DNA of 64,000 nucleotides from an uncultured Lysobacter sp. (GCA_946480055.1 CAMLID010000012.1:1-64000), one strand, 5' to 3'. Positions 40,665 to 57,927 are shown, numbered from the stretch's first letter. The notes: generated from the letters alone by a model not told the origin. Translations and numbers: made by a program.

Positions 40665-41229
40665 CGGCTGGGCGTCTTTTCGACTGTTCGAAATCGGCGA
40701 TGCGTCGCCGGCCGCGACTGAAACAGCCCGCGTCGCCTGGGCCCTCCCAAGCGTCGCCATCCGTACTCCCCCGCACGCGCAAACGTCCGACGAGACGACC
40801 ATTCGGGCTCTCGTCTCACCCGTTTTTGCGACGCAACTGTCACATACGCAGTCAGCCTAGTCGCTGACGGGTGAAGACGCGCCTGGAGCTTGGCACGCTC
40901 TATTCCGGCTCTATCGGAGCTGACGCTTCCGCAACCCCTCCATCACGCACTTAAGGCCTCGGCGGCCGGACGATGCTGCGATTTGTCACAGACATGGCCG
41001 TGAACCCCCTGTTCAGCCTTGATGTCTCCGAACCCCAGCTGAATATGACCAGCTTTGTCACGTTGCGCGTCACAAAAGACGCTTTTGGTCGATCTTCGTC
41101 ACGTGAAGATCTTGTGAACTGTGACGTAGCGCACAAAACACCCCTCCCCCCCTCCCTAGGATGCGCCCCGGCCACAAAGGAGGTGCCAAACCCATCGCCA
41201 TCACGAACCTTACGGAGTCGCAGATCTCA
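40665..41229 (+). promoter_or_regulatory. 565-base leader of beta-helix gene 2 with repeated GTCAC elements
   Basis: No gene is supported here. The half next to the beta-helix gene has several GTCAC/GTGAC elements. The best symmetrical one is at 41055-41075, an imperfect palindrome of the form TTGTnACG-N5-CGTnACAA. A further GTCACGTGA lies near 41098. The spacing looks like an operator for a dimeric regulator, possibly of the CRP/Clp type, but the match to TGTGA-N6-TCACA is incomplete. AAAGGAGG at 41176-41183 is a strong ribosome site without a standard start codon close by. Confidence 0.4.
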
Positions 41230-43440
41230 ATGTCCCTTTCCCCCCTCCGCAGCCGCAAGCTGCCCAGAGCTCTTCTTTCGCTCCTGCTGCCGTCGCTAGG
41301 CTTCGCCGCTATCGGTTCTGCCCAGGCCACCACTTTCTACGTCCGCACCGATGGTGGCGATGCCGCCCAGTGCACCGGCCGCGCCGATGCGGCTTATCCC
41401 GGTAGCGGAACCGCCCAGGCCTGCGCCTGGAAGAATCCCAACATCGCCCTGCCCTCCTCCGGTAGCGCGCGCATCGCAGGCGGTGACACCCTGCAGATCG
41501 GCGCCGGTAGCTTCCAGATCGGCAGTGGCGGTTACATGCAGAAGATCCCGAGCGGCCCGAGCGCGACCTCGCGCACCCGCATCCTCGGCAAGGCCGGCAC
41601 CAAGCTGGTCGGCGTCGCCGGCACCCATCGCGTGCTCAACCTCGACGGCAGCTCGAACGTCGAAGTCGGCAATCTCGAAATCACCGACAACAGCGATTGC
41701 GTCTACAACCATTCCAATGCCGCTGCGGCCTGCACCAGCGCGATGGCCTGGGCCCGTGTGGGCGTGTACGCCACCGCCTCGAACAACGTGTGGATGCATG
41801 ACGTGAACGTGCACGGTATGGCGGCGCGCGGCTTCAACGCCGGCGGCCTGTCCAACTGGACCCTCGAACGCGTCAAGATGAACAAGAACGGCAGCGCCGG
41901 TTGGGACGGCAACGTCGGCACCGGTTCGAACTCCGGCCAGATGATCATGCGCGACATCGAGATCGGCTGGAACGGCTGCGGCGAGCGCGTTGCGACCGGC
42001 GAAGTGTGGGCCTGCTGGGCGCAGACCACCGGCGGCTACGGCGACGGCTTCGGCACCGTCGACACCGGCGGCCAATGGCTGATCGAAGATGCCTTCATCC
42101 ACCACAACACCTCCGACGGCCTCGACCTGCGCTACATGAACGGTGCGGACACGACCAACGTGACGCTGCGCCGCATCTACTCGGTCGCCAACGCCGGCAA
42201 CCAGGTCAAGATCAAGGGCAACTCGCTGATCGAGAACTCGGTCCTGGTGGGCAACTGCACCTACTTCCACGGCAAGTACTACATGGCCGAGGGCGACCTG
42301 TGCCGCGCCTACGGCAGCACGCTGCTGCTGATCCTGACCGGCAACGACACCGCGACCGTGCGCCACAACACCATCGCCGGCGAAGGCGATGCGCAGATCG
42401 CCTATGGCGAAGGCGCATCCACCGACAAGGTCAACATCCAGAACAATCTGGTGGTCGGCTTCCCGTACTACGCCAACAACTCCACGGCGACGCTGTTCAG
42501 CGGCGGCAGCGCTCCCGCGGCCAAGTCCTTCTCCGGCAACATGGCCTGGAAGGTACGCACCTGCCAGACGGGAACCACCTGCACTCAGGACCCGAAGCTG
42601 ACCAACATGACCCTGGCTGCCTTCGATGCCGAACCGCTCCCCGGTAGCCCGGTGACCGACAAGGCCCCGATGATCAGCGGCATGTCCACCGACTTCGTCC
42701 TGCAGCCGCGTCCCTCGGGCGCCGCCAACGACGTGGGCGCCTACGAAGTCCAGGCCGGCTCTACGCCTCCGCCGCCGACTCCGACCTGCACCCGTGCAGC
42801 GCCGACCGTGACCATGACGGGCCCGACCGCCGCGGTCGCCGCCGGCACGGCGAACAACTACACGTTGAGCCTGAAGAACAACGACAGCAGCGCTTGCGCC
42901 AACACCTCGTTCGCTCTCGCTCGTAGTGTTCCGACCGGCTGGACGGGCGAGCTGTCGACGACCGCGATCGCGCTTTCTCCTGGTGCCAGCGGCACTGCGA
43001 CCCTTGCCGTGATGTCGACCACCACGGCTGCCGCCGGCAACTACGGCATCGGCGCGGGCGTCAGCAGCGCCAACGGCTCGGTCCATACCGGCAATGCGTC
43101 GGTCACCTACGCCGTCGCAGCTCCTGCCGTTGTCGGCCTGACGGAAACCGTCAGCACGAGCAAGGCCTCCTATAAGGGCGGCGAAGTCGTGTCCATCACT
43201 GCCCGTGTCCTCAAGAACGGCGTGGCGGTGTCGGGTGCGAGCGTCGCGTTCGACGCGCTGAAGCCGAACGGTGTCAACCACGTGATCCTGAGCGCCACCA
43301 CCGACGCCAGCGGCTACGCCCGCGTGTCCTTCACCTCCGGCGTGGGTCCCAGCTCGATCGGCACCTACAAGCTGTCGGCTGTGGCCACCTCCGGCAGCCT
43401 GACTAAGACGGCGACCACGACCTTCTCGGTCTACAAGTAA
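41230..43440 (+). CDS. right-handed beta-helix protein 2 with Ig-like C-terminus
   Basis: The 736-residue protein has a signal peptide (MSLSPLRSRKLPRALLSLLLPSLGF, AQA cleavage). A parallel beta-helix domain (about 35-480) follows that matches beta-helix protein 1 nearly throughout, for example GVAGTHRVLNLDGSSNVEVG and NTSDGLDLRYM. It ends with a Pro/Thr linker and two beta-sandwich domains: one like NEW3 (NNYTLSLKNNDSSACANTSF) and one like bacterial Ig/macroglobulin domains (SKASYKGGEVVSITARVLKNG). A secreted polysaccharide-binding or -cleaving protein is likely. There is no PEP-CTERM or LPXTG anchor. It has its own leader and terminator, so it may be expressed separately. Confidence 0.82.
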   Translation: MSLSPLRSRKLPRALLSLLLPSLGFAAIGSAQATTFYVRTDGGDAAQCTGRADAAYPGSGTAQACAWKNPNIALPSSGSARIAGGDTLQIGAGSFQIGSGGYMQKIPSGPSATSRTRILGKAGTKLVGVAGTHRVLNLDGSSNVEVGNLEITDNSDCVYNHSNAAAACTSAMAWARVGVYATASNNVWMHDVNVHGMAARGFNAGGLSNWTLERVKMNKNGSAGWDGNVGTGSNSGQMIMRDIEIGWNGCGERVATGEVWACWAQTTGGYGDGFGTVDTGGQWLIEDAFIHHNTSDGLDLRYMNGADTTNVTLRRIYSVANAGNQVKIKGNSLIENSVLVGNCTYFHGKYYMAEGDLCRAYGSTLLLILTGNDTATVRHNTIAGEGDAQIAYGEGASTDKVNIQNNLVVGFPYYANNSTATLFSGGSAPAAKSFSGNMAWKVRTCQTGTTCTQDPKLTNMTLAAFDAEPLPGSPVTDKAPMISGMSTDFVLQPRPSGAANDVGAYEVQAGSTPPPPTPTCTRAAPTVTMTGPTAAVAAGTANNYTLSLKNNDSSACANTSFALARSVPTGWTGELSTTAIALSPGASGTATLAVMSTTTAAAGNYGIGAGVSSANGSVHTGNASVTYAVAAPAVVGLTETVSTSKASYKGGEVVSITARVLKNGVAVSGASVAFDALKPNGVNHVILSATTDASGYARVSFTSGVGPSSIGTYKLSAVATSGSLTKTATTTFSVYK

Positions 43441-43461
43441 TAGTCCTCGCCGACCCAACGA

Positions 43462-43492
43462 AGAGCCCCGGATATCCGGGGCTCTTTTTTTT
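43462..43492 (+). terminator. strong terminator of the plus-strand EPS genes
   Basis: AGAGCCCCGG (43462-43471) pairs with CCGGGGCTCT (43476-43485) around ATAT, followed by eight T residues (43485-43492). It stands 22 bases after the beta-helix gene 2 stop and separates the plus-strand genes from the convergent minus-strand operon. Confidence 0.95.
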
Positions 43493-43553
43493 GCGATGCC
43501 TGACGATCCGTTCGTCGCAGGAATGGTCGCAACCCCAACCTAGCGCGAGAGCC

Positions 43554-44318
43554 TCAACGATTCATGGGCTCCTCGCGGTGATTGCGCCAGCGGTAATACG
43601 CGAGCCCCACCCATTCGTGCAGGGCAAGCTCCGTGTTGACGAGCGCGCTGGTTCGCGGAACGAGCGCCCACGGCACGCGCGACGGCAAGCTGCGCGCATC
43701 CGCACCCAGCGGACACACTTCGAAGCCTGCACTGGCGAATGCCGCGCGAGCGCGCGGCATGTGGATCAGCGAGGTCACCAGCACGATGCGTCGGGGCAGC
43801 GGCGGCGACATCCCTGCGGCATGACGAGCGTTGCCCCAGGTGTCGTCGGATTGGCTTTCCACGCGCAGGGCCGCCGCCGGGACATCCTGCATTCGCGCAT
43901 ACGCTGCCATCAGTTCGGCGACGGCGACGCCTCCATGCGGCCCACCGCCCTCCAGCACCAGCACGCGCCCTTCGCGCGCGTGCCACCAGGCTACCGCGCG
44001 ATCCATTCGTCGCCGTGAGGCCAGGTTGAGCACGGAGAAATCGGCATGGCTCCGCGGGCGCCCGTCAGTGCCGCCACCCAGCACGACGGCGGTCGATGGC
44101 GGTGCGGTTTGGCACGCGAGCGGCGCGGCGATCGGACGTTGCAGCGGCTTCCCAAGCAAATTGGCCACAAGCGGTGTCATGGCCGCGAGCGCAACGACTG
44201 CCAGCGAACCGCACGCGATCAACGGCCATCGCCGGCGCTGACGACGAGCCCATGCCCAGGGCATCACCGCCCCCGCAAGCAACAGCCATGCGAGCGGAGA
44301 TAGCAACCAGGTCGTCAC
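43554..44318 (-). CDS. DUF218/YdcF-ElyC-family membrane protein
   Basis: The start is GTG, with one base between it and the flippase stop codon. Two N-terminal membrane helices precede a DUF218 domain: STAVVLGGGTDG, RMDRAVAWW, LVLEGGG, VESQSDDTWGNARHA and IVLVTSLIHMPRARAAF. This is the ElyC/SanA/YdcF family, some members of which affect undecaprenyl-phosphate use and envelope integrity. As the last gene of the NRPS-flippase operon it could support lipid-carrier recycling for EPS. That role is inferred; the family chemistry is not established. Confidence 0.85.
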   Translation of the reverse strand: MTTWLLSPLAWLLLAGAVMPWAWARRQRRRWPLIACGSLAVVALAAMTPLVANLLGKPLQRPIAAPLACQTAPPSTAVVLGGGTDGRPRSHADFSVLNLASRRRMDRAVAWWHAREGRVLVLEGGGPHGGVAVAELMAAYARMQDVPAAALRVESQSDDTWGNARHAAGMSPPLPRRIVLVTSLIHMPRARAAFASAGFEVCPLGADARSLPSRVPWALVPRTSALVNTELALHEWVGLAYYRWRNHREEPMNR

Positions 44319-44319
44319 G

Positions 44320-45879
44320 TCATCGCGACCGTGTCATCAGGCCCATCGCCATCCGGCGAAGTTTCTGATCCAGCGCCATGACCGGCAACGCATACAGCAA
44401 CACGAACAGTAAGCCAGCGACGGACAGTCGCGCCCAAATGGCGTGCAGTCCGAACAGGTCGGTGCCGCGCGCCACACCTACCAGCACCGCCAAGCACGCG
44501 AGCGACACGGCGACCGCATGCACGTCCGGCAGGCGCGCCAATCCCTTCGGGCAGATCGCAAACTGCGCGATGGCCAATGCGCCGTAGGCGATCGCGGTTG
44601 ACCATACGGCGCCCATGTAGCCCATGCGGGGAATCAGAATCAGGTTCATGACGACGTTCAACAGCGCCGCCCCCAAGGTGATGATCAGCACCTGCATCGT
44701 TCGCTTCTTCAACTGCAGGCCGTAGTTCGAGATGGCAAGCATGGAATAAGTCGACACGGTTATTCCGATCACGATGAACACTTCGCCCGATGCGGCCTTA
44801 TCGTGCCCGCTCAGCGCCACCAACAGGTCCTGTCCCGATACCAGGAGGATTCCGATGATAGCCACCACCGCGTAGGTCATCGGCAGCAGCACTTTTTCCT
44901 TGAGCGCACGCACCGCAGAGCTGCCGCCGGTTTCGTAGGCACGCATGACCACCGGCGTGAACGCCTCGGACAGAGTCGCGTCTATGAAGACATTCAGCTG
45001 CATCGCGAGCGAATAGCCGATGGCATAGATGCCGACGGCCGCGAAATCGCCGGTGATCTGCTTGAGCAGAACACGATCCACGTTGGCCAGGATACTGAAA
45101 GCCAGCTCATGCGCCATCAGCGGAAGCCCGTAGATCAGGCCGCTACGGACTGTATGCCAGTCGATCGCGTCGCGCGCCACGTTAACGTTTCGGTACATCC
45201 AGTGCGCGAGCCACGCCAACAGCAATATCGTGGCGACGATCTTGCCGCCGTATACGGCCAGCGCGCTTTTTTGCACCAGGATCACGGAGCCCAACACAAG
45301 CACCAGCTCGAGCATGCGTCCAATGACGCGCATGGCCATGACGATGTCCGAACGCTCGCTGGCGCGTATCACCATCTGCACGATGTTGACAGCCGCCAAC
45401 ATCGGCATCATCAGCACCGCGCACCAGACCAGGGGTGAGAACGTACTCTCCCCCAGCCAGGACCAGAGCACGATCACGGACACCCCCGCGAGCCATATCG
45501 TTCCGGACAGCATCAGGGGTAGCAGCACCATATTGGTGCCGAACTCTTGCATCCTCCGCTCGTTTCCGTCGTATGGGTAGAAACGCACGATCGCGTGCGG
45601 CGTGCCGAGCTTGATGATTGCAACGCCCAGCAGCATCAGCGTGTCGTAGTACCTGAGAATGCCGAACTGGGTATTGTCGAGAAACCGGGTCAGGATCGGG
45701 AACGAGATGAAACCCGCCAGCATCACCAGGCCATTCGAGATCGAGTAGCGCAGGTAGTGCGTAACGATGCCTGGCCGTTCCCGTGGCGCGGCGCGAATGC
45801 TCTCGTCCGCGCCCGACGCGCGCCCCGTCGGACTGTTCATCCCGCGTAACCTCGATCGCCATGGAGGGTCATTCCGCAT
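44320..45879 (-). CDS. Wzx-type polysaccharide flippase (MATE/MVF superfamily)
   Basis: About 12-14 membrane helices span the 519 residues, beginning with YSISNGLVMLAGFISFPILTRFL. That opening is typical of Wzx/PST transporters that flip lipid-linked repeat units across the inner membrane. The tail after residue 490 is basic. The start at 45879 makes a TGATG junction with the upstream gene; a GTG at 45882 is equally possible. It is the only flippase seen for the whole EPS locus, although it belongs to the operon of the NRPS-PKS gene. Confidence 0.9.
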   Translation of the reverse strand: MRNDPPWRSRLRGMNSPTGRASGADESIRAAPRERPGIVTHYLRYSISNGLVMLAGFISFPILTRFLDNTQFGILRYYDTLMLLGVAIIKLGTPHAIVRFYPYDGNERRMQEFGTNMVLLPLMLSGTIWLAGVSVIVLWSWLGESTFSPLVWCAVLMMPMLAAVNIVQMVIRASERSDIVMAMRVIGRMLELVLVLGSVILVQKSALAVYGGKIVATILLLAWLAHWMYRNVNVARDAIDWHTVRSGLIYGLPLMAHELAFSILANVDRVLLKQITGDFAAVGIYAIGYSLAMQLNVFIDATLSEAFTPVVMRAYETGGSSAVRALKEKVLLPMTYAVVAIIGILLVSGQDLLVALSGHDKAASGEVFIVIGITVSTYSMLAISNYGLQLKKRTMQVLIITLGAALLNVVMNLILIPRMGYMGAVWSTAIAYGALAIAQFAICPKGLARLPDVHAVAVSLACLAVLVGVARGTDLFGLHAIWARLSVAGLLFVLLYALPVMALDQKLRRMAMGLMTRSR

Positions 45880-47660
45880 CACCGCGGAGCAGAACCCGGA
45901 TGAACCGGGCCGTTGGCCGAAGGCGGACCGGAAGGAACCACCGGCTCCGCCGAATCGGAAATAGGCGCGCGAACACGCGCGTCCGCTGCGGACCGCTCAT
46001 CAAGCACCTCAACGTACGCGCTGTTCGGCGGACGTCCGAGGACATCCAGGACTTCGACGCTGCCCGCAACGTTGTAGGTATGGCAGCCATCGACACTGCG
46101 CGTCAGGTAGGGAGCGAGCCGCGAAAGTTGCCGCTCGCGGTAGGTCGTGGGTCCCAGTTCCAACACTTCGTTGAACACGACAGCATTGCCGTAGCCGGGC
46201 GCGCAATCCTGGGCCGGCCGGATCAACCTGCCATTGCGATGGAACAGCTTTCCCGCCATTCGGGCGCGGCGTACATCACAGACGATGGGGGACGCCGGAT
46301 GCGGCGCATACGGCCCCTCGAGCCTATCGGCGACGAACAGGAACAATTCGTCGCAGGTGTTGTTCTGGTTCTCCGCGACGTTGGCGAACAGGTACCAGCG
46401 GCCTTCGTGATGATGCAGAGTCGGATCCACGCAGACACGCCCGGTGACGAGATCCTTCACGCGGGCCCATCCCAACGGGAAGTCGGTGGCCCGATACAGG
46501 CTGACGCGCTGGTCGTAGCCGGACTCGACCGTCATGTACCACTGCCCCTCCCATGCAAAGACTTGCGGGAAAGACAGGTGGCCGGGTTCGTCCAACGCGA
46601 CGCCGAGTGCACGCGCTCCGCCCGCAGTCAATTCCACGCAGGCGATCGTTGCCTTCTTGAACCGCGGGTCCAGCATTTCCTCCACGAACAGCAGTCTGCG
46701 TTCCTGCGCCATCACTACGAAGGGATCGCCCCACCATCCTTTCGGCGCTTTCAGCAGCGCGTGCGATCCGATCGCCGGCGACTGCGGATCGAGCGGCGCT
46801 CCGCCCAGGCGCAGCACCAGCGTCCAGCCGACGCGAGCGTTCCTGAACCAGCCTGTCAGCCAACGCGGAGAAGCACGCACGATCGACAGGAAGGCGCGCA
46901 GTCCGACAGCCCGCCCGACGGGCGCCTGCGGCTGGAGTTCCAGCGTCGCCATCGAAAGAGATCCCGCAGCAAGGTCTCCCTGGGCGATGCGATGCAAGGC
47001 GCGCAGCAGCAAGGCAGGCAGCTTGCGGAACGCATCCTCGCGCTGCTTAAGAAATGAAGTCGCCCGAGTCCTGCCCCAACTGGCTGCCAGGTCGACAGGA
47101 GCCTGGTTAGGCTCGTCCAGGACCAGGGCCATTCGCGTTGCTGTTTCACGGCGCACCATCGGGCCGAGCAGCGAGAGCCCCGCATTGCGATAGTCGAGCA
47201 GGCTCGCGTCGACGTGCCAGCATGCGCATTCGATCTGGCCGGCCAGCGCGGACACCCAGGATTTCGTACCGAGCAGGACGACGAGGTCGGGGCGCGAGCT
47301 GCTGATGCGGTCAACCAGGGAGATGCCACCCCCAGGACTTGCTGCCGCATTGCCAGCATCCTCTTGGGGATCGGACGGCATCGGCATCGCCGCCAGACTG
47401 CGGGTGCCGCCGAGCAACGCATGCTCGAACGCAACCAGGGCGCGGACGCTCCTGGGAATCCCGGAGACCTTCGGCAGCGCCGCATCGTCGGCAGTCAGCG
47501 TTGTCAGCTCGATCCAGTCATACCCGGCGACCAGGCCATGGAATGCCCGCACCCAACCGGGTACCTGTGGCGGCCCCACTAGGGCCACGCGCAAAGGCCG
47601 CGTGGCACCCGCTGGCGCGGGATAGAGAGGGGTCCGTTCTTGCGGGCCGATGTCTTTCAT
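45879..47660 (-). CDS. GINT1-like beta-propeller protein with formyltransferase-like N-domain
   Basis: The ATG at 47660 overlaps the stop of the hydrolase gene (ATGA), giving 593 residues; the longer open frame upstream is antisense-like noise. The N-terminal third has PDLVVLLGTKSWVSALAG and CWHVDASLLDYRNAGLS, which resemble the formyl-transferase fold. The C-terminal half (from GWWGDPFVV) has a repeating pattern (HLSFPQVFAWEGQWYMTVES, VDPTLHHHEGRWYLFANVAE, GRLIRPAQDC). That pattern is found in the N-domain of glucosamine inositolphosphorylceramide transferases and GH43/GH62-like propellers. A sugar- or acyl-transfer role in the EPS pathway is plausible but unproven. Confidence 0.75.
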   Translation of the reverse strand: MKDIGPQERTPLYPAPAGATRPLRVALVGPPQVPGWVRAFHGLVAGYDWIELTTLTADDAALPKVSGIPRSVRALVAFEHALLGGTRSLAAMPMPSDPQEDAGNAAASPGGGISLVDRISSSRPDLVVLLGTKSWVSALAGQIECACWHVDASLLDYRNAGLSLLGPMVRRETATRMALVLDEPNQAPVDLAASWGRTRATSFLKQREDAFRKLPALLLRALHRIAQGDLAAGSLSMATLELQPQAPVGRAVGLRAFLSIVRASPRWLTGWFRNARVGWTLVLRLGGAPLDPQSPAIGSHALLKAPKGWWGDPFVVMAQERRLLFVEEMLDPRFKKATIACVELTAGGARALGVALDEPGHLSFPQVFAWEGQWYMTVESGYDQRVSLYRATDFPLGWARVKDLVTGRVCVDPTLHHHEGRWYLFANVAENQNNTCDELFLFVADRLEGPYAPHPASPIVCDVRRARMAGKLFHRNGRLIRPAQDCAPGYGNAVVFNEVLELGPTTYRERQLSRLAPYLTRSVDGCHTYNVAGSVEVLDVLGRPPNSAYVEVLDERSAADARVRAPISDSAEPVVPSGPPSANGPVHPGSAPR

Positions 47661-48499
47661 CTGGCCTGGCGCCCCGGCAATCGGGTCATCCAGCCCGTGA
47701 TCGCTTCGATCAGGCGCTCGCGCTGTGCCCTCCCGAAATACGTGTGGTCGCAATCGGGCCAGTAATGCATCGTCACGCGCGGGTCGCGCGCCGCAGTGCC
47801 GAAGGCCCACTCGAACTGGCGCGAATGCAGGAACCGATCGGCAAAGCCTCCGCTGAAGATCCACAGCGAGCGGACATCGCGCGCCACCATCGCCGCGAAC
47901 TGCTCCCGAGCCTGCGCATGGCTGGGCCAGGTTCGAAAGGCATTCGAATCCAGACTGGCGTTTCCGCGCATGCGCCCTTGCACCTTGCGGGCAAAATGCC
48001 GCCATTCCTTGGGCAGGCGACGCAGGAGCTCGAGCCCGCGCGCGTAGTAGTACCAGGGGCCGGTGAAGCACAGGCCGTCCAACAGCAACACCGCCGACAC
48101 GCGCGCATCGATATTGGCGACGTCCCAGCCAGTATCGGCGGCGCTGCAGATTCCACCCACCGCGAAGATGCGACAGCCGTGCATCGCCTCAAGTTGGTCC
48201 AAGGCGGCGATCGTCGCCTGCGTGGCGTCGCACTCCGGCATGCGCGGCGCCTCCCCCACGCCCGGGATGTCGTAACGGAAGGTTCGAATCCCGTGCGCCG
48301 CTAGATGCTGGGCCAGCAGCACGTGCAATCGGAACGGCCCGGATCGGGGCTGCAAACCTGCGCTTGGCAACAGCAGCGTCGGCCCTGTTCCGGGTGCGCC
48401 GCTAAGTACACCATGCAATCGCCCGCCGGGGCCGAAGCGCACGAAAACATCGTCGATCGCGGCCGCCTCGACAGGATTGGCATCCAGCAATGCATTCAT
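47657..48499 (-). CDS. alpha/beta hydrolase with Cys nucleophile (exosortase-A hydrolase-1 type)
   Basis: The 280-residue protein keeps the hydrolase fold: LLLPSAG, FRYDIPGVGEA and a nucleophile elbow. The elbow reads VGGICSAAD, with Cys118 where Ser is usual. CDHTYFGR near the C-terminus provides the likely catalytic His252. A Cys elbow is, as I recall, also a feature of hydrolase 1 of exosortase-A EPS loci (TIGR03100). With no thioesterase in the adjacent NRPS-PKS, this is the best candidate for releasing or transferring its product. The start at 48499 gives an ATGA overlap with the upstream gene; 48505 is an alternative. Confidence 0.8.
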   Translation of the reverse strand: MNALLDANPVEAAAIDDVFVRFGPGGRLHGVLSGAPGTGPTLLLPSAGLQPRSGPFRLHVLLAQHLAAHGIRTFRYDIPGVGEAPRMPECDATQATIAALDQLEAMHGCRIFAVGGICSAADTGWDVANIDARVSAVLLLDGLCFTGPWYYYARGLELLRRLPKEWRHFARKVQGRMRGNASLDSNAFRTWPSHAQAREQFAAMVARDVRSLWIFSGGFADRFLHSRQFEWAFGTAARDPRVTMHYWPDCDHTYFGRAQRERLIEAITGWMTRLPGRQAR

Positions 48500-49299
48500 G
48501 CCCATGCTTCCTCGCGGACGGCTTGCCCCAGCTTCCCGACCAGCTCGCGAACCGGAGGCGTGAGGAAGAACGTCGCATCCATCGCGGCGCCGACATTGAA
48601 ACTGGGTGCATTTGCTGGCAACGGCAGGATCCTCGCGATATCCATGGGAAGCTCCGCCAGATCACTGCGAACGATCGCCCACACGGGCACGTCATCGCGA
48701 TGCATGCCGTCGTCCAGGCGCGTTTTCCCGAGGTCGACACGCAGGCGCGACGGCGCGGGAAAGCCCATCAGCTGGCCGTCCGACGGATCGGTCGTGCGGG
48801 GAACGCCGGCACGCGGCGGCGGACGCAGCGCACGTTCGCGCGCATCGCCCTCGACCAGTTCCTGCACCCAGGCGCCGCCATCGACAATCGGCTCCCAAAG
48901 CAGGATCAGGTCGGCAGCGCCGCCGCACTGGAGCCATCCATGCAATGCGAGCGCGCCGCCTCGCCATGCGACCAGAACCAGTCGCTCGATCCGCGTCCGT
49001 TCGCGCAGCGCGGCCACCGCCAATTCGAGATCCCGATGCATCGAGGCGAGATCCAGATCCTCCCCGGAGCCCCCGGAATCACCGGTGCCATGGAAGTCGA
49101 AACGCAGGGTCGGCAAGCCCAGGCCCGCAAGTTCGCTGGCGACTTCGGTGATGAACCGACGGCTGCGCGGCAGTTCATGCAGCAACGGCGGCACCAGGAC
49201 GATGCCGGTCGAAGACGCGCCCGACGCGGCGTGGAGCGCTGCATACAACCGGTGCGACGACGGTCCAAGCCAGAACGGTTCCCAACCATCGAGGCTCAT
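48496..49299 (-). CDS. alpha/beta-hydrolase-fold protein with degenerate active site (hydrolase-2 type)
   Basis: The 267-residue protein has HGTGDSGGSGED and the strand before the elbow, but the elbow is VAWRGGAL: Arg113 replaces the nucleophile Ser. The C-terminal 70 residues also lack a His in the catalytic position. It therefore looks catalytically inactive, at least as a standard hydrolase. Paired with the Cys-type hydrolase, the arrangement mirrors the hydrolase 1/hydrolase 2 pair of exosortase-A loci (TIGR03100/TIGR03101). It could be a binding or scaffold partner. GGAGG lies upstream of the ATG, 50 bases after the NRPS-PKS stop. Confidence 0.78.
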   Translation of the reverse strand: MSLDGWEPFWLGPSSHRLYAALHAASGASSTGIVLVPPLLHELPRSRRFITEVASELAGLGLPTLRFDFHGTGDSGGSGEDLDLASMHRDLELAVAALRERTRIERLVLVAWRGGALALHGWLQCGGAADLILLWEPIVDGGAWVQELVEGDARERALRPPPRAGVPRTTDPSDGQLMGFPAPSRLRVDLGKTRLDDGMHRDDVPVWAIVRSDLAELPMDIARILPLPANAPSFNVGAAMDATFFLTPPVRELVGKLGQAVREEAWA

Positions 49300-49348
49300 A
49301 GCGAGCGCCTCCGTGGAGTTTCGAGACAGCAGTTGAATGCGGCGAAGT

Positions 49349-57718
<8,370 letters not shown>

Positions 57719-57927
57719 GTTTCCCCTGCCCGCGCTCGCAGCACCTGGCGACCCCACCGTGATGACATCCCAGTCGTAGCCCCCGGTTCGGCACCCGGCA
57801 GGGTAAAGATCGCGCGTTGATGTCATGACAAACGTCGCGGGGGTGGTCATGCGGCCATACACGAATTGCAGGCAAATCGCTTCCCCGCCCGTTCCGCGCG
57901 CTACGATAGGACCATGGGAGGTATCCG
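57719..57927. promoter_or_regulatory. divergent promoter region of the NRPS-PKS gene
   Basis: This 209-base gap lies between the divergent NRPS-PKS and J-domain-like genes. It holds a perfect 10-base palindrome, TGTCATGACA (57821-57830). About 60 bases away is GATGACATC (from 57763), the reverse complement of GATGTCATC but for one base. Such sites may bind a regulator shared by both genes. No clear -35/-10 pair was identified. Confidence 0.35.

Noticed and set aside
41230..43440. PEP-CTERM or other sorting signal at the end of beta-helix protein 2
   Set aside because: The protein ends TTTFSVYK after a beta-sandwich, with no PEP motif, membrane helix or Arg cluster.
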